Origin: JAOZMY01 sp964577975
GTDB lineage: Bacteria; Desulfobacterota; S145-22
Length of the DNA stretch: 5,843 nucleotides
Direction: 5' to 3'
Assembly: GCA_964577975.1 (NCBI GenBank)
Contig: CAZOBB010000156.1
Span: 1 to 5,843 of the forward strand
Every line of letters begins with the position of its first letter. The first letter of the stretch is position 1. Of the stretch, positions 5,214 to 5,843 are shown one piece after another. Below the pieces are notes generated by a model. The model saw only the letters and a program-made list of their open reading frames with translations, was not told the origin of the DNA and made no database searches. The translations under genes were made by a program, and so were the position numbers.

Positions 5214-5447
5214 GTGAAAAGGCTTGTCCTGTTTTTCGTCGTCTTTCTTCTTTGGGGTGAAGGCATTGGGCTTGCGTGCACGACGATGCTCGTGGCGAAG
5301 AGGGCGAAATACGACGACGGGTATGTGAGCGATCTGGCGGACACGTATCTCACGGGCGAGATGGGATATCCGAAGTCGTGGTACGAGAAGTCTCGATGGC
5401 CCGACGGGCCCATCAGCTACAAGAAGCCGAGCGAGTGGAAGAAGTAG
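5214..5447 (+). CDS. C69-family dipeptidase remnant: signal peptide and both ends, core missing
   Basis: A 77-codon frame starting at GTG with GGAGGGG (5200-5206) 7 bases upstream. Residues 1-21 form a signal peptide (KR, then a hydrophobic core VLFFVVFLLW, ending GLA), followed by C22-T-T-M-L-V. That is the mature N-terminus of secreted C69 dipeptidases, where the Cys is the nucleophile exposed by processing. From about residue 32 the text changes to KYDDGYV...MGYPKSWYE...DGPISYKK, which resembles the C-terminal tail of the same family (DGYV, GYP-W, GP-Y). Full-length members are several hundred residues, so the catalytic body appears to have been deleted in frame near 5304-5312. GGCGAAG (5294-5300) and GGCGAAA (5303-5309) there could be junction microhomology. 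The protein cannot be an active peptidase. It may be exported as a short peptide or be a relic that still drives the next gene. The C-terminal match is from memory; an unrelated small secreted protein is the alternative. Confidence 0.6.
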   Translation: MKRLVLFFVVFLLWGEGIGLACTTMLVAKRAKYDDGYVSDLADTYLTGEMGYPKSWYEKSRWPDGPISYKKPSEWKK

Positions 5448-5843
5448 ATGTCGGACGTGTCTCCCTTGCATAGGTTCAAGCCCGGCGTTAAGCGGCATTT
5501 TCTGTTCGCCATGGCCGGAGGGATGTGGCTGGGGGTCGGCATCCTGCTTTTGAGGTTCTCGTATACGTGGTTGCATCCTCTCCCACCGAGACTCACGGCG
5601 CTTTTCGGCGGGATCGGAATCGCCGCGGCGCTGGCCATCAGCCGCTTCGGGTTCCTGAAGATCGTGGACAAAAACGTGAAACGGATCCTTACCATGGAAG
5701 GCAAGCGGTGCGCCTTCGCCTTCATGTCGTGGAAGAGCTATCTCCTCGTGGCGGTCATGGTGGCCATGGGGATCACGATCCGCCGCTCTTCCTTTCCCAA
5801 GCCCTATCTCTCCATCCTCTACACGGGAATCGGCCTGGCCCTG
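5448..5843 (+). CDS. Polytopic membrane protein of unknown function (partial)
   Basis: The ATG follows the TAG of the previous gene with no gap, so translation is probably coupled; there is no strong separate ribosome site, only a GGAAGAAG-like stretch. The 132 visible residues run off the right edge. Hydrophobic segments lie at about 17-35 (HFLFAMAGGMWLGVGILLL), 49-64, 97-111 (SYLLVAVMVAMGITI) and 120-132. A positively charged loop, 66-87, lies between the second and third, so four membrane spans are likely. The W95-K-S-Y, R112-R, P117-K-P-Y and YTGIGLAL pattern looks like a small conserved membrane family, but I cannot name a function. No catalytic or cofactor motif is seen. Confidence 0.8.
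   Translation, partial: MSDVSPLHRFKPGVKRHFLFAMAGGMWLGVGILLLRFSYTWLHPLPPRLTALFGGIGIAAALAISRFGFLKIVDKNVKRILTMEGKRCAFAFMSWKSYLLVAVMVAMGITIRRSSFPKPYLSILYTGIGLAL

Noticed and set aside
5209..5217. Minimal reading frame ATG-ACG-TGA overlapping the GTG start at 5214
   Set aside because: A two-codon frame can arise by chance. It could affect initiation, but nothing else supports a role.

Overview
The window looks like a chromosomal segment of an anaerobic bacterium. It opens with the N-terminus of a nickel-iron carbon monoxide dehydrogenase (CooS/AcsA type) and carries a Mg/Co-chelatase-type AAA+ and VWA pair. Most genes are moderately GC-rich. A sulfate-reducing or syntrophic Desulfobacterota (former Deltaproteobacteria) would fit, but this is an impression from gene content and not a phylogenetic assignment. 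No RNA gene, CRISPR array, transposase or integrase was seen, and no stretch above 300 bases lacks a gene.

Layout. Bases 1-963 form a minus-strand pair: a SagB-type nitroreductase-family flavoprotein (241-963) followed 24 bases later by cooS (1-216, running off the left edge). A divergent, AT-rich spacer (964-1184) holds a near-perfect 21-base palindrome. From 1185 a plus-strand run encodes a small CoA-binding (YccU-type) protein, the adenine glycosylase MutY (overlapping by 14 bases), and a ChlI-like AAA+ ATPase. The ATPase frame ends 13 bases after a run of nine A residues. The -1 frame is open across that point and encodes a linker and a VWA (ChlD-like) domain with an intact MIDAS, ending at 4593. 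The first canonical start codon in that second frame is at 4012. The best reading is one chlI-chlD gene that yields a short ATPase (340 aa) by normal decoding and a 610-aa ATPase-VWA protein by a -1 shift at the A-run. A real or artefactual one-base indel is the alternative.

Convergent to it is a PaaI-type hotdog thioesterase (4619-5041, minus). A 172-base spacer with a candidate promoter then leads to a 77-codon gene. It looks like the two ends of a secreted C69-family dipeptidase joined by an internal deletion. It abuts (TAG-ATG) a polytopic membrane protein that runs off the right edge.

Functional links. CODH and the chelatase-type motor are both metal-related, but no large chelatase subunit (CobN/ChlH) lies in the window, so any partnership is inference. 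Base composition falls from roughly 3785 to 5180, covering the linker, the VWA half and the thioesterase. That block may have a different history from its flanks.
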